From the NCBI RefSeq assembly GCF_022539505.1, contig NC_061513.1, positions 182,558,017 to 182,622,016 of the forward strand: a stretch of 64,000 nucleotides of DNA, in the 5' to 3' direction. The notes beneath the pieces were generated by a model. It saw nothing but the letters and a program-made list of their open reading frames with translations, did not search any database and was not told the origin of the DNA. The position numbers were made by a program, and so were the translations under genes. Below are positions 23,076-33,917 of this stretch, piece by piece; positions within the stretch are counted from its first letter, which is position 1; each line of letters begins with the position of its first letter. This stretch comes from Lolium rigidum. Its lineage: Eukaryota > Streptophyta > Magnoliopsida > Poales > Poaceae.

Positions 23076-23732
23076 CGGCGGCGCGGCGGGCCTTCTTCCC
23101 AGGAGTCCTGGTGGAGACGCCGCCGTGGATGATCCGGTGGAGGAGCTCGGGGAGGTCCTTGAGGTACCCGAACTGGGCCACCGGGAGCGCGTTGAGGGCG
23201 AGCGTGGTGGGGTGTTGGGCGTGCATCCAGAGCGCGGCGGCGTAGAAGCCCTCGCGGTCGGACTTGCCGGTGCCGCGCACGCCACGGAGGTTGCAGGCGA
23301 GGCGGAGCGCGGTGGCCGGCTCGGCGGCCCAGGCCGCGGCGAGGAGGAGGCGACGGACGAGGCCGGGGTGCCCGGGACGACGTGGAAGAAGAAGTCGAGG
23401 CAGGGGTCGCCGGAGGAGACGAACGTCGGCGAGAGGTTCTCCGTGCGCCCCTTCGCCGCCGTCGACGGCTTGGTCGTGCCTGCCTTGTTGAAGCCGGCGT
23501 CGAGCAGGTCCATGAACAGGTCGCCGGTGGCGGTGGGCGCCGCTCCAAGGCTGCCGATCGTCGGCGGGCCGGTGAGGGTGTAGGAGACGACGGATCGCTG
23601 AGTCACCGGCGCCATCGGTGGTCGGTACTGCAGCGGTTGGGCTCTGGGTTTTGGGAGACTTTTTCAGATGTGCTGGGTGGATGGGATCGGGTGATGTTGA
23701 TAGAGCTGGGCTGGCCTTGACCGGCGTGGCGT

Positions 23733-23740
23733 ACATATAG
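23733..23740 (-). promoter_or_regulatory. Possible TATA box of the DUF2828 gene
   Basis: The minus strand reads CTATATGT about 120 bp upstream of the ATG at 23615. Weak match; offered only on spacing. Confidence 0.3.
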
Positions 23741-24724
23741 TAGAGGAGGCTTGAGTGCCAAGGCGTGGAATAAAAATAAGTGAACCGACCTACTCGGTGC
23801 ACCGACTTAAAAAAAAGAAGCTCGGTGCACCGACTTAAGGGCGTATTGACCCAAACGTCTATACCTGTAAGTGGCCACGTTTGTGGCGGCCCACCAAGTA
23901 CCGCTTGTGCCCATTCAACCTAAACAGGAACGATGCAACCCATTCGTATAATACCGTCATTATAAGCGGCCGGCCGCCTGCCCGCTTCCGTCGCACGCTC
24001 GGCCTGCCTCCGCTCAGCTGAGCCAAACTGTTATGTCTTGCGGTTCTTCTTTCCCCTGACCACTTCACCCCCTCCACCTCCCCATGTTCCTCCCCGTACA
24101 GGTCCGGCTCCCCACGGACCTCGTCGGGCGACGACTGCTCCCACGGATCTAGGCGCCTAGGCGGAGCTCTGTTTCTCGAGGTCGAGGGACGGGGTAGTTC
24201 GGCTGAAGAAGGGGAGCGGAGGGAGGGATGGGCGGCCGATTGATGGAGACCAGATTCAACGCCATGGAGATTGGATGCGGATGGATGAGCGGAGGGATCG
24301 AATTTTGTCGGCCATGGCATACTTAGCAGAGGCCTGGAGCCTCGAAGCGGCGAGGCGGCGGTAGCGAACGCCCCGCGGGGGTCCGTTATGTTTTTTCCCT
24401 TAACCGTGGCTGTTCACTTACAGGCATATGAGCGGACGGACTGGCGGCGCCGTGGCTGCCCGTTCCCACTTACAAGCATAAACGTGACGTGAGCGGCAGT
24501 TCTCCGTAGCTTGTACTTGTGGGCTCTTTGGTGGCGTTGCCGAGTGAAATTCTCTGTAGTTCCTCTAGGGCTTTGCCACTTTCTTTTACCTTGTTCAAGT
24601 TTGTGTAATCAACACCATTGTATTCTAGCCGGTTGAGGACTTTATTAATTTAAAGCTGGCCTCTCGAGCCTTATGTTTAAAAATTACATGAACTTTGGTT
24701 CTGTCAATTGCTGCTACTAGCTAT
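23741..24724. other. Intergenic with an inverted-repeat element (23855-24487)
   Basis: No gene supported. ACGTCTATACCTGTAAGTGG at 23855-23874 and the reverse complement of ACGTTTATGCTTGTAAGTGG at about 24468-24487 form imperfect terminal inverted repeats. A further copy lies near 24405-24428. This suggests a MITE of about 630 bp with a GC-rich core, but no clear TSD was found. CTCGGTGCACCGACTTAA is repeated directly at 23794 and 23821. Confidence 0.4.
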
Positions 24725-25010
24725 ATACAACAACAACAACAACACAACCTTTATTCCCAAACAAGTTGGGTAGGCTAGAGGTGAAACCTATAAGATCTCG
24801 TAACCAACTCATGGTTCTGGCACATGGATAGCAAGCTTCCACGCGGCTCTTTCCATGGTAGTACTTTGGTGATACTCCAGTCCTTCAGATCTCTCTTTAC
24901 GGACTCCTCCCATGTCAAGTGTGATCTACCCCGTCCTCTCTTGATATTATCAGCACGCTTTAGCCGTCCACTATGCACTATGCTACTGGCTAGATCTGAA
25001 CTAAAATTAG
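24725..25010 (-). mobile_element. RTE-clade LINE, 5'-truncated 3' end
   Basis: On the minus strand, codons in RGRGRSHLTWEESVKRDLKD match the conserved C-terminal end of RTE-type reverse transcriptases. The element ends in a (CAA)n-type tail, seen on the plus strand as ACAACAACAACAAC at 24728-24742. Only about 280 bp remain, typical of 5' truncation on insertion. The exact right border is uncertain. Confidence 0.72.
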
Positions 25011-26275
25011 CACATTAAACGGAAGAGGAATATCTAGAAGAAGAGAGCAGTTATAACACACTGAAACACTTTTCCAGTACCATACCTTTGGTTCACTTGT
25101 TTTAGATTTGCACTACTAAGCTGAAAAATAAAAGATAAGCCAATATTCCAAACATCAAGAATGGAACATCTTGTTACCTAGTTGATGAGTGTATATTCAG
25201 GATAAGACAATTTTACGATAGTAATGTCTATGAACTGGTTGGTAAAGCCTTTCAACCAAAGAATGAGACACTACTTTTGTAAATATCCATTACTGTGAAA
25301 ACCGGTAACTATGAATATACACATGGTTTTTGTTCCTCTTTACTTTTGGAAAGATTGCAGTCAACTGAGAGTTCACAAAAATAGTAGGAACACTGGGTGA
25401 TAGCAATAACAGAAATTTGTAAAGTAAAGTATAGGGAGATCACCTGAAAGCATCTTATTTGGAAATCACTGAACTACGATTTGTGTCACAATATCTAGAT
25501 CTGCACACTGCTGCAGGGGTATGTTCTGCTATGAACTTTGGTGATCTCATCTCTAAATCAGAAGGGCCACCATATTAGTCGCATGGATTTGTACATGCAC
25601 ATTGACACACCTAAAAAAATTAACGTAGAAGCAAATAGAAGGAGAAGAAGGCACAGCTGTGGGCATAGACCTGCTCTTCAGGCTGCTGTTGCTCGGCTGC
25701 CAGCAAGGAACAGAGTGCTCCCGTGGTGCTCACCCAGACCCCGGCCGCTCCTTTTACCACCCAAAGCTGGGCAGCAGAGCTAGGAGCCTTTTAGCAGCAA
25801 GAGGTAGCCATGGAGCCGATGTATGGACGCGCTGGCGCGCGTAGCTGCCAGACCCGTGGTGCGGCTCCATCCTTTGCCTCTCCCTGCTGGGAATCCCGCC
25901 TCCATGCCTACCCCCAAGTCCCTCGCGATATCGCGAGGCGGTCAAATCAGCATGAGGGTATGCGGGGCGCCCCGGCGATGATTGGGACGTCGGAGGAGGA
26001 TCCGGCCTACGGCACGGCCGCCACTGGCGGTTGTCTCTCGATGTCGATCTCCGCGTCCTGGCTCTCGCGGTGTGGGACGTTGGAGGCAGGATCGATCCAC
26101 ACGGCACGTCCGCCGACGTCCGCCACTTGATGCCGTTCTGGAGTCCTCGACTCACGCAGCGATGGAGCTCATGCCGCCGCTGTCATACCGTTTCCTCTCC
26201 GACCTCAGGCTTCGGGACTCCCACTCTAGCTGCAGCGAAACATGGGAGGAAATCGAGAAGATCCTAGGAGAGAGG
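25011..26275. other. No convincing gene
   Basis: AT-rich to about 25600, then GC-rich to 26275. Several overlapping open frames exist between 25750 and 26310 on both strands, none with a family signature or a conserved partner in the window. Could contain part of an unrecognised gene. Confidence 0.3.
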
Positions 26276-26523
26276 AATTGGCACGAGACTTTTCTAGAAA
26301 ACAACATCTAGTCAAAGCGGTGGGAGAATGGCGCACGATCTTTTCACTCTCATGGGCCGACTGCGTGACTGGCAACCGGAAGCCACCGAAGGTAATAAAC
26401 ACCAAAAAATAAAGCCAGAAGTTGCAGTTACGGATATAGATAAGGAAACAATCCTGCACAAACATACGTGTCACCCATCGCGTGAAGAAAAGTGAGAGAA
26501 ATTAGCACATCTAGAGTGCCCAA

Positions 26524-26715
26524 AGTAACAATAATGCTACACTTACGGGAATCAGCTTACGGGAAAAATTCTACGGGATTACGTGGATGCATATGGGTGG
26601 TTCGAATCTGTTTGGCCTCCTTGATTTTAGGATCATGGATTTGTTTCAGGTCTCCACGTCTGCGCGTAAGTCATTCCCGTAGGAAATTTTACGTAGATGT
26701 AGCATTGTTGCCAAA
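26524..26715. mobile_element. MITE present only in copy A
   Basis: The ends ACAATAATGCTACA and (reverse complement) ACAATGCTACATCTACGTAA are imperfect inverted repeats, with internal CTTACGGG/CCCGTAGG symmetry. Copy B has the uninterrupted site GTGCCCAAACTAATATGG at 29550. Imperfect flanking repeats (TGCCCAAA / TTGCCAAA) suit a Mutator-like TSD of 8-9 bp. Confidence 0.6.
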
Positions 26716-26857
26716 CTAATATGGATGCTCTAAACTGATTAGCTTTTATATAGGGTATAATTAAGGAAGCAAGGTCTGGATATAAAAAAAAAGGAACCAA
26801 GGTCTGAAAAATAGAAATTCCTATAATAAATTGCAAGCATAAATCCGTGTGCACTTT

Positions 26858-27313
26858 TCATCTATGGTGACTAATAACATCTTGATCTTCGCTCTCCTGG
26901 TATGGAAGATAGCTCTCGGTCAAGGCCCTTGACTCCTCATCGGTGAGGTCGCTGAACGGCCCGTTGATGGTGAAGACAGAGTTAGCGCCGAAGGCGGCCT
27001 TGTGCAGATCTATCTGGCGGAGGAAGTCCTTGAAGGCGGCGTAACGGCGCTCCTCCTCGCGGGTGGAGGTGTACTTCTTGCCGTGCACCGCCTTCCACTC
27101 CGCGAACACCCGCCGAGTCTCTACCTCGCTCCTCTTGTTCTTTCCGTGCCCTGCCTTCCAGTCCGCCAAGACCTGTCGGTGCAACTCCTGGATCTTCTCC
27201 AACTCCCACTCCCACTCCCTTTCAGATGAGTCCGTCGTGTTCGCCCGTGCCGACAGGGATATCAGCAGCAGCAGAAGCGCTGCCACCGCCATGGCAACCT
27301 TGGGACTACTCAT
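26858..27313 (-). CDS. Secreted I29-domain (papain propeptide-like) protein, copy A
   Basis: Intact 151-codon gene. Residues 1-24 form a signal peptide (hydrophobic AALLLLLISLSA, cleavage likely after ARA). Residues 25-60 are charged and Trp-rich. Residues 69-130 form an inhibitor I29 domain: FAEWKAVHGKKY, EEERRYAAFKDFLRQID (the ERFNIN-like helix) and GPFSDLTDEE (GNFD-like). There is no peptidase domain, so this is a stand-alone propeptide, the type that inhibits papain-like cysteine proteases in CTLA-2 and BCPI proteins. Inhibition here is inference. A partial W-K-A-x-H-G-K duplication sits at residues 52-58. It has a paralogue at 29705-30160 with ten residue differences. Confidence 0.8.
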   Translation of the reverse strand: MSSPKVAMAVAALLLLLISLSARANTTDSSEREWEWELEKIQELHRQVLADWKAGHGKNKRSEVETRRVFAEWKAVHGKKYTSTREEERRYAAFKDFLRQIDLHKAAFGANSVFTINGPFSDLTDEESRALTESYLPYQESEDQDVISHHR

Positions 27314-27800
27314 CGCGACAGAAGGTGGATTGGGCGTCTGGTTAGTGTTAGGGGTGCTGTTGTTGGTTCGTCGACGCTGTTTAATTGCGTTGTCGCTCGC
27401 GTGCGTGCTAGCTCTGGATTTGGCTATCTTTCGGTGTTGTATGTACATTTAAGGAGTCAGCAAAGAAGGGACCGAGACGTACACGGCCGCGGATCAAGAC
27501 ATCAAGTAGTACGTGCGATCTCCAACAGGCACGCTATATAGACCGCGCGGTATAAAAACTGCCGTTTTGTAGCGCGCGGGAGCAAAATTGGTCTTCCAGC
27601 AGGCGCTGCAAACGACGCGGCGCTGTAAAACTTTTTGGGAGCTGGCCAGTTTGCGCTACCGTGAGCGCTATACTTTGTGCGCCGGTTACAGCGCGCGTCA
27701 TCGCTCAACCACGCGCGAAGAAACCCAATGATGAAACTTCCTCTCGCCTCGCCGCCTGACCGTCCAATCCCTCACCTCCGCGCGCCGGCGCAATCCGGCG

Positions 27801-28004
27801 ATGGACGGGCCCTCCGGTAGCCCAGCAACCCCTCCCTACTCCGTCCCACCCGCCGCCGCTGCTGTCGCCTCCGCAGCGCCGCCGCCCCATGCGCCAAACC
27901 CTAGCGGTGGCGCCGACACCAGCAACACAACCATCGTTGCCCGTGCGCTCTTCGTCCCGCCATGCGCGAAAGAAGGTGTTGACTTGGAAAATGCGGAAGT
28001 GTGA
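27801..28004 (+). CDS. 67-residue Pro/Ala-rich ORF, copy A
   Basis: Conserved with the ORF at 30857-31060 (three differences). It is preceded by a pyrimidine-rich leader and a TATA-like CTATATA near 27534. The sequence is low complexity (P, A, S) and then VPPCAKEGVDLENAEV. It lies in DNA that starts with a GAGCATCTCCAACAGG-type terminus in copy B, so it may be the stub of a captured or transposon-encoded gene. No function assigned. Confidence 0.3.
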   Translation: MDGPSGSPATPPYSVPPAAAAVASAAPPPHAPNPSGGADTSNTTIVARALFVPPCAKEGVDLENAEV

Positions 28005-28276
28005 GATGCATTTGTGATATGCAAATTGTGTGTTTCACTTTGTATCCATTTGAACCATATGTTGTGTGTCGTTGTTGAACTACGTCATTTTGTGTGTCGT
28101 TCTTGAACTATGTGATTTGTGTTGCACTTTGTGTCCATTTAAACTATGATAAATCATTTGTTTCATGATTATATGTGAGTGTTTGATCTTGTTGAATGTA
28201 TAATAGTGTAGAAGGTTGTTTTCCAACGTCGGTTTAAGTCAAGTAGTAGTACTACCAAACTCAGAGCACCGACTTA

Positions 28277-29212
28277 GAGCATCTCTGCAAAATAGGACAG
28301 CTGAAAACAGGTCAGAACACCTGTTTTTAACTGTTACCGCACGAAATTCTATTTTTCCATACTCAATGATTTGCATAATAAGGCACGGGAGAGATTTCAG
28401 ATTGTGTAAAAATAGGGCACGTCCAACACTACAAACTTCAATTTTGACACTTTTTTTTTAACAAAGGAGTGGATCATATATTAGCGTAGCACGTGGCATG
28501 GCAGGTACAATTTTCATACATGCCCTTTACATCACTCGTCCTAAAGAACCGAGAATTTGAAGATAAGGCATGTACTTTTACAAGAAACACCCTAGCAAAA
28601 ACACTGGAAAAGCAATCAAGACCCTGGGTATCTCTGCCACCAGCCGCCGGCGTCCTCAAGGCGTTGCCGCCGAGGAGCAGGGTGAGAGTACTCGAGCGCC
28701 CTTTTCCGGCGAGAGACCGTCGTCGCTGGCTACCTTGAGGCTTCCGGGGACGAACCACTTGGCAGCATCTAGGTGTCGAGCTCCAGCAGACATGACAGAG
28801 AGTAGCCTCCGATTTGGAGGTTGTAGATTGGCCTCCATGGCCAAGGATAGCTGTGGCAAGATTGCCACCGGCTTGGAAGCACTTGTCGAGGAAGATCCAC
28901 CGTCGAAGATGCGGAGTCGAAAAGCAACTGTACCATCCACCTTCAACAGTACAGGGATCCTCAGCTCCTCCTAGTAGATTCCGATGGTGCAGCATACTGC
29001 GTCTCCCCTTCTCCCCCCGCCACCATAACCGGCCAGAGAACGGCGAGACTTGCATAGGCACCCTTTCTTCTCCTCCCGCCGCCACGGCTGACCAGAGAAG
29101 ATCCAGGTGCTTGCTCCAGCAAGCTGAGCTCAGCAAGAACGGCTTTATTGACGGAGACTGTGGTTACCGTCGATTGATTCACCTCCGGCCGCCGGAGCTG
29201 AAGAAATCGAGC
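28277..29212. mobile_element. Harbinger-type element, left part, copy A
   Basis: Starts GAGCATCTCTGC after TTA (28274-28276), equivalent to the element at 31333 in copy B. The right part is lost in the N gap. Confidence 0.5.
28474..29136 (-). other. Long ORF conserved in both duplicate copies (220 codons in A)
   Basis: The same frame is open in copy B (31543 to about 32270). Overlapping frames are also open (28656-28946 minus, 28570-28974 plus), so the coding strand is uncertain. The sequence is GC-rich. No domain recognised. Openness in both copies may only reflect recent duplication. Confidence 0.25.
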
Positions 29213-29312
29213 NNNNNNNNNNNNNNNNNNNNNNNNNNNNNNNNNNNNNNNNNNNNNNNNNNNNNNNNNNNNNNNNNNNNNNNNNNNNNNNNNNNNNNNN
29301 NNNNNNNNNNNN
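29213..29312. other. Assembly gap, 100 N
   Basis: Exactly 100 N, the usual placeholder for a gap of unknown size. It falls at the junction of the two duplicate copies. Confidence 0.99.
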
Positions 29313-29704
29313 GACGAATTGGCACGAGACTTTTCTAGAAAACAACATCTAGTCAAAGCGGTGGGAGAATGGCGCACGATCTTTTCACGCTCGTGGGCCG
29401 TCTGCGTGACTGGCAACCGGAAACCACCGGAGGTAATAAACACCAGAAAATAAAGCCAGAAGTTGCAGTTATGAATATAGATAAGGAAACAATCCTGCAC
29501 AAACATACGTGTCACCATGGCGTGAAGAAAAGTGAGAGAAATTAGCACAGTGCCCAAACTAATATGGATGCTCTAAACTGCTTAGCTTTTATATAGGGTA
29601 TAATTAAGAAACCAAGGTACGGTCTGCATATAAAAAAAAGGAACCAAGGTCTGAAAAATAGAAATTCCAATAATAAATTGCAAGCATAAATCCGTGTGCA
29701 CTTT

Positions 29705-30160
29705 TCATCTATAGTAACTAAGAACATCTTGATCTTCGCTCTCGTGGGATGGAAGATAGCTCTCGGTCAAGGCCCTTGACTCCTCATCGGTGAGGTCGCT
29801 GAACGGCCCGTTGATGGTGAAGACAGAGTTGGCACCGAAGGCGGCCTCGTGCAGATCTATCTGGCGGAGGAAGTCCTTGAAGGCGGCGTAACGGCGCTCC
29901 TCCTCGCGGGCGGAGGTGTACTTCTTGCCATGCACCGCCTTCCACTCCGCGAACACCCGCCGAGTCTCTACCTCGCTCCTCTTGTTCTTTCCGTGCCCTG
30001 CCTTCCAGTCCGCCAAGACCTGCCGGTGCAACTCCTGGATCTTCTCCCACTCCCACTCCCACTCCCTTTCAGATGAGTCCGTCGTGTTCGCCCGTGCCGA
30101 CAGGGATACCAGCAGCAGCAGAAGCGCTGCCACCGCCATGACAACCTTGGGACTACTCAT
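29705..30160 (-). CDS. Secreted I29-domain (papain propeptide-like) protein, copy B
   Basis: Intact 151-codon paralogue of 26858-27313 with the same signal peptide and I29 layout. Differences fall at residues 7, 18, 38, 84, 105, 138, 139, 147, 149 and 150; five of the ten lie in the last 14 residues. Residue 105 in the propeptide changes Lys to Glu. A TATA-like TTAAATATAC lies on the minus strand about 130 bp upstream of the ATG (near 30290), better than the equivalent TTAAATGTAC of copy A. Both copies look functional. Confidence 0.8.
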   Translation of the reverse strand: MSSPKVVMAVAALLLLLVSLSARANTTDSSEREWEWEWEKIQELHRQVLADWKAGHGKNKRSEVETRRVFAEWKAVHGKKYTSAREEERRYAAFKDFLRQIDLHEAAFGANSVFTINGPFSDLTDEESRALTESYLPSHESEDQDVLSYYR

Positions 30161-30856
30161 CGCGACAGAAGGTGGATTGGGCGTCTGGTTAGGGTTAGGG
30201 GTGCTATTGTTGGTTCGTCGACGCCATTTAATTGCGTTGTCGCTCGCGTGCGTGCTAGCTTTGGATTTGGCTATCTTTCGATGTTGTATGTATATTTAAG
30301 AAGTCAGCAAAGAAGGGACCGAGATGTACACGGCCGCGGATCAAGACATCAAGTAGTACGTGCGATGCTGTCGAGTTTCCATCTACCTCTTGTCAGACAC
30401 GGTCATGACTCGATTTCAGAGACGCTTGCGTGTTCTAATAGTCCCCCCAGTCGTGTTATACGGAGTATTTTGCAACCGCACGTGATGTCTGCCAAAGAAA
30501 AACGGATGCTTCATCTCTTCTCTATCTTCTATCTCTACTAATAATCTTCTATCTCTACTAATAATTCTATCTCTACTAAGAGCATCTCCAACAGGCACGC
30601 TATATAGATCGCGTGGTATAATTGTAGCGCGCGGGAGCAAAATTGGTCCTCCAGCAGGCGCTGCAAACAGCGCGGCTGTAAAACTTTTTGGGAGCTAGCC
30701 AGTTTGCGCTACCGTGAGCGCTATACTTTGTGCACCGGTTACAGCGCGCGTCATCGCTCAACGCACGCGCGAAGAAACCCAACGCTGAAACTTCCCTCTC
30801 GCCTCGCCGCCTGACCGTCCAATCCCTCACCTCCGCGCGTCGGCGCAATCCCGGCG

Positions 30857-31060
30857 ATGGACGGGCCCTCCAGCAGCCCAGCAACCCCTCCCTACTCCGT
30901 CCCACCCGCCGCCGCTGCCGTCGCCTCCGCAGCGCCGCCGCCCCATGCGCCAAACCCTAGCGGTGGCGCCGACACCAGCAACACAACCGCCGTTGCCCGT
31001 GCGCTCTTCGTCCCGCCATGCGCGAAAGAAGGTGTTGACTTGGAAAATGCGGAAGTGTGA
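30857..31060 (+). CDS. 67-residue Pro/Ala-rich ORF, copy B
   Basis: Same as the ORF at 27801-28004. In this copy the upstream DNA is complete and begins GAGCATCTCCAACAGG near 30580, with CTATATA at about 30599. Likely transposon-associated. No domain recognised. Confidence 0.3.
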   Translation: MDGPSSSPATPPYSVPPAAAAVASAAPPPHAPNPSGGADTSNTTAVARALFVPPCAKEGVDLENAEV

Positions 31061-32272
31061 GATGCATTTGTGATATGCAAATTATGTGTTTCACTTTGTG
31101 TCCATTTGAACTATATGTTGTGTGTCGTTGTTAAACTACGTCATTTTGTGTGTCGTTCTTGAACTATGTGATGTGTGTTGCACTTTGTGTCCATTTAAAC
31201 TATGGCAGATCATTTGTTTCATGATTATATGTGAGTGTTTGATCTTGTTGAATGTATAGTAGTGTAGAAGGTTGTTTTCCAACGTCGGTTTAAGTCAAGT
31301 AGTAGTACTACCAAACTCAGAGCACAGACTTAGAGCATCTCTGCAAAATAGGACAGCTGAAAACAGGGCAGAACACCTGTTTTAAACTGTTACCGCACGA
31401 AATTTTATTTTTCCATACTCAATGATTTGCATAATAAGGCACGGGAGAGATTTCAGATTGTGTAAAAATAGGGCACGTCCAAGACTACAAACTTCAATTT
31501 TGACACTTTTTTTAACAAAGGAGTGGATCATATATTAGCGTATCACGTGGCATGGCAGGTACAATTTTCATACATGCCCTTTACATCACTCGTCCTGAAG
31601 AACCGAGAATTTGAAGATAAGGCATGTACTTTTACAAGAAACACCCTAGCAAAAACACTGGAAAAGCAATCAAGACCCTGGGTATCTCTGCCACCAGCCG
31701 CCGGCGTCCTCAAGGCGTTGCCGCCGAGGAGCAGGGTGAGAGTACTCGAGCGCCCTTTTCCGGCGAGAGACCGTCGTCGCTGGCTACCTTGAGGCTTCCG
31801 GGGACGAACCACTTGGCAGCATCTAGGTGTCGAGCTCCAGCAGACATGACGGAGAGTAGCCTCCGATTTGGAGGTTGTAGATTGGCCTCCATGGCCAAGG
31901 ATAGCCGTGGCAAGATTGCCACCGGCTTGGAAGCACTTGTCGAGGAAGATCCACTGTCGAAGATGCGGAGTCGAAAAGCAACTGTACCATCCACCTTGAA
32001 CAGTACAGGGATCCTCAGCTCCTCCTAGTAGATGCCGATGTGCAGCATAATGCGTCTCCCCTTCTCCCCCCGCCACCATAACCGGCCAGAGAACGGCGAG
32101 ACTTGCATATGCACCCTTTCTTCTCCTCCCGCCGCCACGGCCGACCAGAGAAGATCCAGGTGCTTGCTCCAGAAAGCTGAGCTCAGCAAGAACGGCTTTA
32201 TTGACGGAGACTGTGGTTACCGTCGATTGATTCACCTCCGACCGCCGGAACTGAAGAAATCGAGCAGAACAC

Positions 32273-33751
32273 TGATACGTCTCCAACGTATCGATAATTT
32301 CTTGTGTTCCATGCCACATTATTGATGTTATCTACATGTTATATGCACACTTTATGTCATATTCGTGCATTTTCTGGAACTAACCTATTAACAAGATGCC
32401 GAAGTGCCGCTTCCTGTTTTCGTTGTTTTTGGTTTCAGTAAATCCTAGTAACGAAATATTCTCTGAATCGGACGAAATCAACGCCCGGGTTCCTATTTTA
32501 CCCGGAAGCATCCGTAACACACGAGAACCGCCGGAGAAGGGGGCAGGGCCACCACACCACACCCCGGCGCGGCCAAGGGGGGGGCGCGCCCCCCTAGGGT
32601 GTGGGCCCCCGGAAGCCCTCCGACTCCGACTCTTCGCCTATTTAAGTCGTCGTGACCTAAAACCTCGACACCAATTGACGAAACTCCGTAAAGACTCCGT
32701 GGGCGCCGCCACCATCGCTAAACTCCAATCCGGGGACAGAACTCTCTGTTCCGGCACCTCGCCGGACGGGGAAGTGCCCTCGGAGCCATCTCCACCGCCG
32801 TCTTCACCGCCATCTTCACCGCCATCGCTGCCCCCATGACGAGGAGGGAGTAATTCACCCTCGAGGCTCGAGGGCTTCGCTGTAGCTATGTGGTTCATCT
32901 CTCTCCCATGTACCTCAATACAATAATCTCATGAGCTGCTTTACATGATTGAGATTCATATGAGTTTGTATCACTACTATCTATGTGCTACTCTAGTGAT
33001 GTTATTAAAGTAGTTCTATTCCTCCCGCACGTGTGTAAAGGCGACAAGTGTGTGCACCGTGTTAGTACTTGGTTTATGCTATGATCATGATCTCTTGTAG
33101 ATTGCGAAGTTAACTATTGCTATGATAATATTGATGTGATCTATTCCTCCTACATATGCATGAAGGTTACGGTGTGCATGCTATGCTAGTACTTGGTTTA
33201 GTCTCGTTGATCTATCTTACACTAAAGGTTACTAAAATATGAGCATTATTGTGGAGCTTGTTAACTCCGGCATTGAGGGTTCGTGTAATCCTACGCAATG
33301 TGTTCATCATCCAACAAAAGTGTAGAGTATGCATTTATCTATTCTGTTATGTGATCAATGTTGAGAGTGTCCACTAGTGAAAGTGTAATCCCTAGGCCTT
33401 GTTCCTAAATATCGCTATCGCTGCTTGTTTACCGTTTACCGTTACTATCGCTGCATACTACCACCATCGACTACACGCCGTTACTCTGCACTGCTGCATA
33501 TTTATTCATACCACCCGTATTTCACTATCTCTTCGCCGAACTAGTGCACCTATTAGGTGTGTTGGGGACACAAGAGACTTCTTGCTTTGTGGTTGCAGTG
33601 GTTGCATGAGAGGGATATCTTTGACCTCTTCCTCCCCGAGTTCGATAAACCTTGGGTGATCCACTTAAGGGAAAACTTGCCGCTGTTCTACAAACCTCTC
33701 GCTCTTGGGGGCCCAACACCGTCTACAAGAAAGGAGCGAACGTAGACATCA
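32273..33751 (+). repeat. 5' LTR
   Basis: TGATACGTCTCC to CGTAGACATCA, 1479 bp. Differs from the 3' LTR by indels and by many CAG/CGT-type changes. Confidence 0.88.
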
Positions 33752-33762
33752 AGCACTTTTCC

Positions 33763-33778
33763 TGGCGCCGTTGCCGGG
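33763..33778 (+). promoter_or_regulatory. Primer binding site, tRNA-Asp type
   Basis: TGGCGCCGTTGCCGGG, 11 nt after the 5' LTR end; complementary to the 3' end of plant tRNA-Asp. Confidence 0.8.
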
Positions 33779-33917
33779 AGGAAAGGTAAAAGGCACTCAT
33801 ACTACTGGTCTCAGTGTAAAGTATTTTTCTCGGCGCCGTCGTGTGTGTGCTCGAAGCTATTTCCTTTAGATCCTGCAATTGCATCTTGTTGTTTCTTGTT
33901 TACACTAGTTTGGCATA

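Larger units (their letters stand above)
21024..23615 (-). pseudogene. DUF2828 / VWA-like gene split by a hAT-type MITE
   Basis: Plant DUF2828 proteins (PF11443, related to mimivirus L728) combine an alpha-helical N-terminal region with a VWA-like C-terminal domain. Biochemical role is unknown. The ATG at 23615 starts MAPVTQRSVV. The frame changes near 23362-23368, after FFFHVVPGTP, and the other frame continues with NLRGVRGTGKSDREGFYAAA, an RGG-rich insert, SLAAKWCPSLDKCYD and IARRLFP. A 518-bp MITE (21986-22503) interrupts the codons after SDLPD. Without it and one TSD copy the frame resumes exactly with AHYAYRARDRLRKE. The C-terminal part has the MIDAS-like DVSDSM motif, FSDMEFD, and ends at 21024. 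Combined length would be about 690 residues. As it stands the VWA part is separated from the N-terminal part, although an ATG inside the MITE (22166) opens a 380-codon frame through it. Confidence 0.82.
26276..29212. repeat. Tandem duplication, copy A
   Basis: Colinear with copy B (29315-32272) at high identity, including the I29 gene, a 67-codon ORF and the left part of a Harbinger-type element. Copy A carries a MITE absent from B and lacks about 210 bp present in B (30366-30580). Its right end runs into the N gap. Confidence 0.85.
29315..32272. repeat. Tandem duplication, copy B
   Basis: Colinear with copy A. It is interrupted at 32273 by an LTR retrotransposon and continues at 38693. Confidence 0.85.

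Noticed and set aside
23859..24320. 153-codon minus-strand ORF
   Set aside because: Lies within the inverted-repeat element, GC-rich, no domain or conserved partner.
26275..26288. GAATTGGCACGAG resembles the EcoRI cDNA-library adaptor
   Set aside because: It lacks one C of the adaptor, occurs in both duplicate copies (also 29318-29330), and has contiguous genomic context in copy A. Coincidence is more likely than vector.
30580..31330. Separate complete Harbinger element starting GAGCATCTCCAACAGG
   Set aside because: No inverted terminus or matching TSD was found before 31330; it may be truncated or the true left end of the larger element.
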